A stretch of 64,000 bases of DNA from an uncultured Collinsella sp. (GTDB lineage: Bacteria > Actinomycetota > Coriobacteriia > Coriobacteriales > Coriobacteriaceae), in contig UQIV01000003.1 in NCBI GenBank assembly GCA_900541205.1, positions 62,001 to 126,000 on the forward strand, given 5' to 3'. The notes below the pieces were generated by a model, which searched no databases, was not told where the DNA came from, and worked only from the letters and a program-made list of their open reading frames with translations. Position 1 is the stretch's first letter. Each line of letters starts with the position of its first letter. Position numbers and translations under genes: made by a program. Positions 17,683 through 26,212 of the stretch are shown in pieces.

Positions 17683-19117
17683 TACATACCCTCGTCGGCA
17701 GACATGCTGCCCGAATCTGCGCTGTAGCCGCCGTCAGCCGTTGCGTCCGCTCCGGTGTCCATGACGAGGGTGTCGCCATCGCGCAGTTTGGTTGTGGGCA
17801 CGCCAGGGTTGATTTCGTTGCCCTGGTCGTCGCGCTTGACCTGTGTCTTGCCGACCACAGCTTCGTTGTCGTTTTGCGTCACGACGGTCACCTTGACGCG
17901 GCGGGTTTGCTTGCCCTCGTCATCGGTTGCCACGTTGACGTAATAGTGTTCGCCGTCTTCGGTCATGAGCGCCATCGTCGGCACCATCACCACGTCGTCG
18001 AGCTGCTCGGTCACCACCGATACCTCGGCCGTCATGCCTGGCTTCAGGCGCGCGTCGGGCGCCTCGATGAGGATGTCGACGTTAAAGGTTACGCTGCCGC
18101 CGCCAACGGTGGCGGCGTCGGAGTTTGCCACCGACGCGATAGCCGTGACGGTTCCCTGGCTCACGATATCGGGAAACGCGGGATACGTGACGTTGGCGCT
18201 CTGCCCAACGGCGATCTTGGCGATGTCCTTTTCGCCCACCTGCACGGTCACCTTCATCTTGGATAGGTCGGCGATCTGCATGCACTGCTTGCCGCCGCTC
18301 GTATCGCTTTCGCCCATGATCATGCCGCCTGTTACCGTGGCGCCCACCTTGGCGTTGAGCTCCACGATGCTACCCGAGCTCGGGGCCGTGACCGTGCGAC
18401 TGGCGGCCTTGGCGTTCGCCTGGTCTAGGTTTGCCTGGGCCGAAGCGAGGCTGCGCTGCGCGGCCGATACGGCGTTCGTGTCCGCTGATGCGTCAGAGAC
18501 GCCAGCCGCTGCGGAAGCTCCATCGACGTCAGTCGTTGGGGTGGCCTGAGCGACAGCGGCGGCTTCTGCGCGTTGGTGAGGTCTTCCTGGGCGGCTGCAA
18601 CTGCACGCTGCGCCTCGGCAACGTTGCGATCGAGCTCGTCGTTTTTAATGGTCATAAGCACGTCGCCCTCGCTGACGGATTGGCCTGCCTGCACGTTGAT
18701 CGAATCGACCGTGCCGTCGACAGAAGGGGAGACCACTGAGGATGAAATGGGTTTGAGCTGGCCTTTCGCCTCGACCGTTGTGCTAAACGTGCCCTCGGTC
18801 ACCATGTCGGTCACAGGCCCGCTAGCGTCCTGTGGCTGCGCATTGATAACCAGGGTTGCGACAATGGCAATGAGCGCGATGGCACCTACGACGCCGGCGG
18901 CAATACCGCGTCGAATCAGCTTTTTGCGTCGACGTTCGGCGCGTTTTGCCTTGAGCTTGGCATATGCCTCTTCATCGGAAATCTCGGCCGTATCGTTCAT
19001 GCGTTCGCTCTGCTTGTCGGCATGTACGTTTGTAATCAGAGGAATCGTTTCGGTGGCACCTTCGGGCGTGTTCTCGGTATCATCCGGGCCCGGGGCGATC
19101 GTGGGGACATTCGACAT
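17682..19117 (-). pseudogene. Membrane fusion (HlyD/MacA-like) protein, frameshifted
   Basis: An N-terminal part (from ATG 19117, behind AAGGAG) has a cytoplasmic acidic tail, one transmembrane helix near residues 70-90, and a lipoyl-type half (AQPQDASGPVTDMV...IKNDELDRNVAEAQRAV). It runs out of frame near 18563. The other frame continues smoothly from there: VDGASAAAGVSDASADTN, SLASAQANLDQANAKAAS, then VTAPSSGSIVELNAKVGA and a beta-barrel region to the stop at 17682. Inserting one G in the run at about 18563 (reading AQKAAAVAQ) joins the two halves, and the total length is one base short of a multiple of three. The protein would be about 478 residues. Recent decay and sequencing error are both possible. 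Confidence 0.8.
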
Positions 19118-19147
19118 AGCGTCTCCTTTATAGAAAGAACCTCGATA

Positions 19148-19153
19148 ATTATA
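19148..19153 (-). promoter_or_regulatory. Candidate -10 box for the MacB operon
   Basis: On the minus strand the hexamer is TATAAT, about 30 bases upstream of the fusion-protein start. No good -35 box is seen at 17 bases; instead a GC-rich inverted repeat (19153-19180) lies in that place and could be an operator or the terminator of the transpeptidase gene. Confidence 0.4.
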
Positions 19154-19180
19154 TGCGCCCACCGGTTGGGGCGGGCGCAT
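19153..19180. terminator. Inverted repeat between transpeptidase gene and MacB operon
   Basis: Eight-base arms ATGCGCCC (19153-19160) and GGGCGCAT (19173-19180). The hairpin follows the transpeptidase stop on the minus strand but lacks a clear U-tract, and it abuts the -10 box of the next operon. A regulatory operator is an equally good reading. Confidence 0.4.
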
Positions 19181-19249
19181 AGGACGGTTTCTTTCGGAAC
19201 TGTTAGATTGGTCGCAGCGGTTCCACGTTGTAGGAATGCGCGCGTTGCA

Positions 19250-20983
19250 CTACGAGTGGACAACCACGCACAGGCCGACTTTGATGCAGTCGTGAAGTGC
19301 CTTGGCGTCTGCCAGGCGCAGGTTGATGCAGCCGTGGCTGCCGCACCATTTGTACGACTCGGCATTATCGAAGCTCTTGTCGTTTTGCCAGGTGGCATCG
19401 TGGAAGCCGATCATATTGCCCTCGAACGGCATCCAGTAGCTCACCGGGCTTTCGTATTTGGGCTTATCGGTCTCGGGGTCCTTGGCTCCGATCAGGGTGC
19501 TGCCGCCGTCGTTGCTGTTGATCTGCCACACGCCCTCGGGGGTTGCGTCTTCGCCCGGTTTGCCGGAAATAAAGTTGGCCTCCCAAACGATATTACCGTT
19601 CTCGTCATAATAGCGCGCGTGCTGCTCGGACAGGTCGACGTCGATATACGCCTTCCAGTCGGGCTCTCCCTTTGCGGTAAAGGTGTCGGCCTTCTGGGAG
19701 TACTTGATCTCGATGTCGCCGGTCTGCTTGTTGTTAATGGCGTCCTCGACCTGCTTGGCGAGCGAGCTGCTGTCGATGGACCAACCAAAGCCACCGCCTT
19801 CGACGGCGCACTGCTTGCCATCGGCGCGCGTCCACCAGCGAGTGGAGCCCACGGTATTAAAGCCGTTAGCGAGCTCGGCTGCCCAACTGCTGATCTGTGA
19901 CGTATCGAGCGTGGGGTTGGCCGGATCGGCAAAGCTGATCCACTGCAGCACGGAAGCGCCATCAACCTTTCCGGCATCCTCGCCGTTGAGCTTGAGGGTC
20001 ACGTTGACGCCCAGGAAGTTGTTGGCGGCATCGCATGCGGTCTGAATCTGATCATCGGTCAGCGTTCCGTTGAGCGGCTCATAGGCATCGTTGCCGAGCT
20101 TGGAAAGATCTACGGTCTCGGCCAGCGAGGCAAGCTCGAGCTCGGCATACTTAATGACATGCTCGCGGTTGAGTTTTTCGTTGGAGCGCGCCTTCTCGAC
20201 GGTAAACTTGCCGGCCTGCTCGTCATAGGAGCTATTGGCCTCGAACGTGCCCGAACGTCCCTCGTTAAACTCGTCGATGGCGGCGCCCAGATCCTTCTCA
20301 AACTGCTTTTGGTCAAAGGTGTCGGAGAGCATGGACAGGTCGACGTCTTGATCAAGATCGACTTCGTTGGAGGCAGCGGTTGTTTTGGTCTTGCCGCTTA
20401 AGGATTCCACAAGGCGGACCGGCCAAATAAAGGCTTCGTTGTGGTTGATGATTTCTTTTGCAGCAGCTTCACCGTCGACGATGGGTTCATTGGACTCGGG
20501 CTGATAGGTCCAGCTAAAGTCATCGCCTGTCACGGTGAGTTTATAGTGCTTCCATGCCGAGTTGACCTTGGTGGCGGCAGACGAAGCGTTGGAGAACGAG
20601 ACGTCGACGCCGGCAATGCTGGTGTTGGGGTAGGCTAGCTGCGAAAACGCTACGATGCCTACGATATATACAATGACGATAAGACCCAGGACGACAAAGA
20701 GCGTCGTCTTTTTGCCCGACTTATTGTTGCCGGCGGACTTGCGTGCGGGGCCGCGATCGCCTCGAGCGTGCGTGGGGGGCTGCTTGGGCGCATTGCCGTT
20801 TGCCTGGCGCTGCTGACGTTGTTGACGCTGCTGTCGCTGTTGGTTCGGGCGTTGGGAAGCGTTTGCCGCACCACGCTGCTGACCGTGGCTCGGCGCGATA
20901 GGACGCGGTGACTGAACGCCGCCGGTGTGCCTGCTCGGCTGCTGCGGATCGGGAATCAGTTGAGTTCGATCGTTTTGCGACAT
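19250..20983 (-). CDS. L,D-transpeptidase (YkuD) with PG-binding-type domains
   Basis: A cell-wall enzyme that forms or exchanges L,D cross-links, or anchors proteins to peptidoglycan. The 577-residue protein has a Gln/Arg-rich cytoplasmic tail (including repeated QRQ units near residues 50-65), a transmembrane helix at about 94-118, and a long extracytoplasmic region resembling two YoaR-type (PG_binding_4) domains. It ends in a YkuD domain with the catalytic motif GSHGCINLRLADAKAL near residue 550. I choose the ATG at 20983, ten bases after AAGGA; an ATG nine bases upstream leaves almost no spacing. A TATAAT box on the minus strand at 21041-21046 fits as the -10. Confidence 0.88.
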   Translation of the reverse strand: MSQNDRTQLIPDPQQPSRHTGGVQSPRPIAPSHGQQRGAANASQRPNQQRQQRQQRQQRQANGNAPKQPPTHARGDRGPARKSAGNNKSGKKTTLFVVLGLIVIVYIVGIVAFSQLAYPNTSIAGVDVSFSNASSAATKVNSAWKHYKLTVTGDDFSWTYQPESNEPIVDGEAAAKEIINHNEAFIWPVRLVESLSGKTKTTAASNEVDLDQDVDLSMLSDTFDQKQFEKDLGAAIDEFNEGRSGTFEANSSYDEQAGKFTVEKARSNEKLNREHVIKYAELELASLAETVDLSKLGNDAYEPLNGTLTDDQIQTACDAANNFLGVNVTLKLNGEDAGKVDGASVLQWISFADPANPTLDTSQISSWAAELANGFNTVGSTRWWTRADGKQCAVEGGGFGWSIDSSSLAKQVEDAINNKQTGDIEIKYSQKADTFTAKGEPDWKAYIDVDLSEQHARYYDENGNIVWEANFISGKPGEDATPEGVWQINSNDGGSTLIGAKDPETDKPKYESPVSYWMPFEGNMIGFHDATWQNDKSFDNAESYKWCGSHGCINLRLADAKALHDCIKVGLCVVVHS

Positions 20984-21040
20984 CGTATGCATATCCTTCG
21001 AATTTCGCCTTGCGGCTCATCGTGTTTTTACTGGGCTTGC

Positions 21041-21046
21041 ATTATA
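21041..21046 (-). promoter_or_regulatory. Candidate -10 box for the L,D-transpeptidase gene
   Basis: The minus strand reads TATAAT about 58 bases before the chosen start codon. The expected -35 position (17 bases upstream) is CCACAA, a poor match, so the promoter is only tentative. Confidence 0.4.
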
Positions 21047-21132
21047 GCGATTGCCCTGCTGTTTGTGGTACGGAAACGGTGGCATTCGAAAGAGCTTGGA
21101 CAAATGTCCCACCTTTGAGTCGTTCTTAGTCG

Positions 21133-22740
21133 CTATCCGCACACACCGCATTTTGCACAGGCCGAAAGTGCAGCCGGAGCTTGCGCAATGCCGCCCTTTG
21201 CCGTTTCGCGCAGGGTTGCGGGCAGCGCGTGACCCACCGAGAGCATGACATGTGCCATTTGATCAAACGGTACCAGGCTCTTAATGCCGGCGAGGGCGAG
21301 CTGCGCCGAGCTAAAGGCCGCGGCTACGCCGATGGCGTTGCGGTTTTGGCAGGGCACCTCCACGAGGCCACCGACGGGGTCACAAACGAGGCCCAGCAGG
21401 TTACTCAGCGCGATGGAACTGGCGTCGAGCGCCTGCTCGGGCGTGCCGCCGAGCATCTGCACCAGCGCGGCGGCCGCCATGGCGGCGGCGCTTCCGACCT
21501 CGGCTTGGCAGCCGCCCTCGGCTCCGGCAACGCAGGCGCTCGTGGTGAGGTTGAGGCCGATGGCGGCTGCGCAGTAGAGCGCGTCCATGACCTGCTCGTC
21601 ATCGAGCTGCAGGTGGTCGGCGAGCGCCAGCACGCAGCCGGGCACAACACCCGCGGAGCCGGCCGTGGGGGCGGCGACGATCACGCCCATCGTGGCGGAG
21701 CGCTCGAGCACGGCCATCGCGCGGGCCACGGCGTCGGTTTGAACGGTGCCCATCAGGCTTGTGCTCAAATCGTTGCGGCTGGTGGCATCGACGAGTTTGG
21801 CCTCGCCGCCGATGAGCCCACCGAGCGAGCGCTGCGGATTGACGATGGGGGTTGTGGTCTCCTCGCGCATGACGTCGAGCACGCGGCGCATGGCGGAGAC
21901 GGCGTGCTCCTCACCGGTCAGACGCGCCTCGCGCACGGCCATAACGGCGCCAATATTCATGCCGAGTTCGGCGCACGCATCGAGCAGTTGCTCGCCGTCG
22001 TCGAAGATCTCCTTGGCCGAGACGCCGGGGGAGAGCGATGAGGCAGAACCGGGGAGCTCGATAAAGGTCGCGTAATCGACATTGTCGAGCTTGCGTAGCA
22101 TGGGGACGACGGTGTCGTCGGGCGCGCCGTCGGTCTCAAAGACAGAGTAGGCCTGGCCGCCCACTTCGGTGCGGTAGGTGCGGCAGAAGGCGATGTTCAC
22201 GTGGGCGTAGGCGAGCAGGTTGGTGAGCGCGGCGAGCACACCGGGGACGTCCTGGTGTGCCACAAACAGCGTGGAATACATGCCCGAGATATCGACGCCG
22301 ACGCCGTTAATGCGGCTGATGCGCATCTTGCCTCCGCCCAGGCTCTCACCGCGGACCTGTGCCGTGGCGCCCGTGTCGTCGACCATGTCGATGTCGACGG
22401 TATTGGGGTGGATGGAGGCGTCGTCGCCCTTAATTTCAAAGTGATATTCGAGGCCCTGCTCGCGTGCGAGGTCAAAGGCCTGCTTGATATTCTCGTCATC
22501 GGTGTCGAGGCCCAGGATGCCCGCGACGAGCGCACGGTCGGTGCCGTGACCGCGGTAGGTGTGCGCGAAAGAGTTCCATAGGCCAAAGGTGACCTTGGTG
22601 ATGCGGCCTTCCAGCAGACTGGCGGCAACTTGGGCGCACCGCAGGGCGCCGGCGGTGTGCGATGAGCTGGGGCCGACCATGACGGGGCCCAAGATCTCGA
22701 ATGCTGAGGTCGTAGCTAGTGTTTGCGGCTTGCCTGCCAT
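21133..22740 (-). CDS. sdaA: L-serine ammonia-lyase, single-chain iron-sulfur type
   Basis: Converts L-serine to pyruvate and ammonia. The 535-residue chain has the beta domain first (ILGPVMVGPSSSHTAGALRC), an ACT-like region at about residues 150-220 (LFVAHQDVPGVLAALTNLL), then the alpha domain with VAAPTAGSAGVVPGC. Cysteines that could hold the [4Fe-4S] cluster lie in SACVAGAEGGCQAEVGSAAA and GLVCDPVGGLVEVPCQNRN. The start is ATG 22740 behind AAAGGAG. A reading frame extends further upstream but runs through a large palindrome and lacks conservation. The C-terminal CAKCGVCG tail adds three more cysteines. The 5' untranslated region contains the 121-base palindrome listed below. Confidence 0.93.
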   Translation of the reverse strand: MAGKPQTLATTSAFEILGPVMVGPSSSHTAGALRCAQVAASLLEGRITKVTFGLWNSFAHTYRGHGTDRALVAGILGLDTDDENIKQAFDLAREQGLEYHFEIKGDDASIHPNTVDIDMVDDTGATAQVRGESLGGGKMRISRINGVGVDISGMYSTLFVAHQDVPGVLAALTNLLAYAHVNIAFCRTYRTEVGGQAYSVFETDGAPDDTVVPMLRKLDNVDYATFIELPGSASSLSPGVSAKEIFDDGEQLLDACAELGMNIGAVMAVREARLTGEEHAVSAMRRVLDVMREETTTPIVNPQRSLGGLIGGEAKLVDATSRNDLSTSLMGTVQTDAVARAMAVLERSATMGVIVAAPTAGSAGVVPGCVLALADHLQLDDEQVMDALYCAAAIGLNLTTSACVAGAEGGCQAEVGSAAAMAAAALVQMLGGTPEQALDASSIALSNLLGLVCDPVGGLVEVPCQNRNAIGVAAAFSSAQLALAGIKSLVPFDQMAHVMLSVGHALPATLRETAKGGIAQAPAALSACAKCGVCG

Positions 22741-22765
22741 GGGTGCTCCTTTAATCTGTCCCGTC

Positions 22766-22886
22766 GTCCCGAGGGGCGGGGCATAAGGTCGCCTGCTCGG
22801 ACAGTCCTGCTCGCACGGAGAGCACATTAAGTGCTCTCCGGCTCGTGCGGAACTCGCGATCGACCTTATGCCCCGCCCCTCGGGAC
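22766..22886. repeat. 121-base inverted repeat in the leader of the serine ammonia-lyase gene
   Basis: Two 26-base arms (22766-22791 and 22861-22886) are perfect reverse complements. Inside, CGGAGAGCAC (22816-22825) and GTGCTCTCCG (22831-22840) form an inner hairpin, so almost the whole unit can fold into one long stem. It ends 25 bases before the start codon. It may be a palindromic mobile unit or a leader structure. The stretch 22741-23056 otherwise holds only the terminator at 22985-23018. Confidence 0.85.
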
Positions 22887-22984
22887 TAAGGATACATGGT
22901 TGGAGTTGCTATACTGCAAAATTTATCGGCCTGTGACCTATTCCATGTTCCAGGTCGGCTCATCTTCGCTACCGGTTAAATAAA

Positions 22985-23018
22985 AAAAGAAGTACCGGTT
23001 GGAACCGGTACTTCTTTT
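22985..23018 (-). terminator. Rho-independent terminator of metK
   Basis: A perfect 16-base stem (22985-23000 with 23003-23018) around two central bases. On the minus strand the stem is followed by a T-rich run (CTTTTTTTATTT), as expected for a terminator of the minus-strand metK gene. Confidence 0.9.
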
Positions 23019-23056
23019 GAAAGTGCATATGTTGTTGTGACCTTAGCGGTTCTTAA

Positions 23057-24337
<1,281 letters not shown>

Positions 24338-24359
24338 GATTGTCCTTTCAAAAACGTGT

Positions 24360-24386
24360 CCCGGCGACCGTTACCATTCCGCCGGG
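24360..24386 (-). promoter_or_regulatory. Hairpin in the metK leader
   Basis: CCCGGCG (24360-24366) pairs perfectly with CGCCGGG (24380-24386) around a 13-base loop, 23 bases upstream of the metK ATG. I do not recognise it as a known SAM riboswitch class. It may affect translation or attenuation. Confidence 0.35.
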
Positions 24387-24443
24387 CTCTCTATGCAAGG
24401 GCACATCATAGCGCGTAAATCAAACATTCACACCCTTTCCGCA

Positions 24444-24566
24444 CCTACTCATTGGGGACAGACTTAAATGACCAGCCTTACTCATTGGGGACAGACATAA
24501 ATGACCAGCCTTAAACTAAGAACGTCTCCAACGACTGGTCATTTAAGTCTGTCCCCAATGAGTAGG
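24444..24566. repeat. REP-like cluster: two direct and one inverted copy of a TGGGGACAGAC unit
   Basis: A unit with core CATTGGGGACAGAC followed by TTAAATGACCAG occurs at 24444-24475, again at 24481-24513 with one change, and inverted at 24535-24566; the first and third copies are perfect 32-base reverse complements. This core resembles palindromic repeats mobilised by REP-associated Y1 transposases in other bacteria; no such transposase is in the window. It fills most of the 310-base gap between metK and gltX. A TATACT hexamer near 24602 could be part of the gltX promoter. Confidence 0.8.
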
Positions 24567-24647
24567 TCAGTGCCCTTTGTGCGGAGGTTGCTTTGATGCT
24601 TTATACTGGTGCGGTTAGACATCCATCCTGCAATCGAGGAGATTTCC

Positions 24648-26123
24648 ATGGCATCAGACGTTCGCGTCCGCTTTGCACCCTCACCGACGGGCAAGCTGCA
24701 CATTGGCGGCGCCCGCACCGCTATCTATAACTGGGCTTTCGCCCGTGCTAACGGCGGCACGTTCATCCTGCGCATCGACGACACCGACCCCACCCGCTCC
24801 ACCGACGAGAACACGCAGATCATCCTGCGCGCCATGCGTTGGCTGGGCCTGGACTGGGACGAGGGTCCCGAGGTGGGCGGCGATTTTGGCCCCTACGCCC
24901 AGACCGAGCGCCTGGACCTGTACAAGCAGGCCGCCCAGAAGCTTTGGGACGAGGGCAAGGCCTATCCCTGCTTCTGCACCAAGGAGCAGCTCGACGCCGA
25001 CCGCAAGGCCGCGCAGGAGCGCAAGGACCCCTTCCAGGGATATCAGCGCCGCTGCCGCGATCTTGATCCCGAGGAGGCCCGCCGTCGCATCGAGGCCGGC
25101 GAGTCCTATGTCCTGCGCATCAAGGTGCCCGAGGACCGCGGAGACGTCGTCATCCACGATGCCGTCCACGGCGAGGTGACCTTTGATGCCAAGGAGCTCG
25201 ACGACTTTGTCATCTTCCGTTCCGACGGCACGCCCACGTACAACTTCGCGACCGTCGTCGACGACGCCATGATGAAGATCACCCACGTCATCCGCGGCGA
25301 CGACCACTTGTCCAACACCCCGCGTCAGGTCATGGTCTACGAGGCTCTCGGCGCGCCCGTGCCCACGTTCGCCCACATCTCCATGATCCTGGGCGCCGAC
25401 GGCAAGAAGCTCTCCAAGCGCCACGGCGCCACCTCGGTGGAGGAGTACCGCGACGCCGGTTACCTGTCCGACGCCTTCGTCAACTACCTGGCTCTGCTCG
25501 GCTGGTCGCTCGACGGCGAGACCACGATCATCCCGCGCGATGTCCTGGCCAGCAAGTTCTCGCTCGACCGCATCTCCAAGAACCCCGCGACCTTCGACCC
25601 CAAGAAGCTCGATTGGGTCAATGCCGAGTACATCAACGGCATGTCCGATGCTCAGTTTGCCGACGAGATCATGGTCCCCGAGTTGCACGAGGCAGGCCTC
25701 ATCGAGGGTAATGTCGAGTACGGCGAGGACTGGATCGACGCGCTTGCCGCCATCGTTAAGCCGCGCACCAAGATGCCGTCCGACGCCGTGACCGTCGCCG
25801 CTCCCATCTTTGCCACGGCCGAGACGCTCGAGTATGACGAGAAATCCGTCAACAAGGGCCTGGCCAAGGAGGGCATGGGTGCCATTCTGGACGCCGCCAA
25901 GGCCGCGCTCGAGGGTGTTACCGAGTGGACCGCCGCGAACATCGACGCCGCGCTTGAGCCGCTGCCCGAGCAGATGGACCTCAAGAAGCGCGTGGTGTTC
26001 CAGGCCGTGCGCGTCGCCGTTTGCGGCAACATGGTGAGCCCTCCGCTGGGCGAGACAATGGCGCTCGTCGGCCGCGACGACTGCCTGGCGCGCATCGACC
26101 GCGCCCGCACGATGGCGCTGTAA
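24648..26123 (+). CDS. gltX: Glutamate--tRNA ligase
   Basis: Charges tRNA-Glu, and in many bacteria of this type also tRNA-Gln for later amidation. The 491-residue class I synthetase begins VRVRFAPSPTGKLHIGGA, containing the HIGH-type motif, then FILRIDDTDPTRS. The KMSKS-type motif is GKKLSKRHGATSVEEY. The ATG at 24648 follows GAGGAG at seven bases; an in-frame start further upstream would add non-conserved residues. A terminator hairpin follows the stop closely, so the gene is probably a single transcription unit. Confidence 0.97.
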   Translation: MASDVRVRFAPSPTGKLHIGGARTAIYNWAFARANGGTFILRIDDTDPTRSTDENTQIILRAMRWLGLDWDEGPEVGGDFGPYAQTERLDLYKQAAQKLWDEGKAYPCFCTKEQLDADRKAAQERKDPFQGYQRRCRDLDPEEARRRIEAGESYVLRIKVPEDRGDVVIHDAVHGEVTFDAKELDDFVIFRSDGTPTYNFATVVDDAMMKITHVIRGDDHLSNTPRQVMVYEALGAPVPTFAHISMILGADGKKLSKRHGATSVEEYRDAGYLSDAFVNYLALLGWSLDGETTIIPRDVLASKFSLDRISKNPATFDPKKLDWVNAEYINGMSDAQFADEIMVPELHEAGLIEGNVEYGEDWIDALAAIVKPRTKMPSDAVTVAAPIFATAETLEYDEKSVNKGLAKEGMGAILDAAKAALEGVTEWTAANIDAALEPLPEQMDLKKRVVFQAVRVAVCGNMVSPPLGETMALVGRDDCLARIDRARTMAL

Positions 26124-26146
26124 TCGCTGCGCAAACGTATGTATCC

Positions 26147-26173
26147 GAGCCCCGTTCACCTCGAGCGGGGCTC
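26147..26173 (+). terminator. Rho-independent terminator of gltX
   Basis: GAGCCCCG (26147-26154) pairs with CGGGGCTC (26166-26173), followed by TTGTTTCTGT on the plus strand, 24 bases after the gltX stop. Confidence 0.8.
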
Positions 26174-26212
26174 TTGTTTCTGTAGACGAATGGGATAGGA
26201 GGTGCTGGGGCT

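Noticed and set aside
20790..20850. A tandem repeat coding for repeated QRQ units in the L,D-transpeptidase
   Set aside because: It is a short low-complexity cytoplasmic tail and gives no sign of a separate element or array.
24338..24420. A classical SAM riboswitch before metK
   Set aside because: Only one short hairpin is present; the multi-stem cores of the known SAM classes are not seen.
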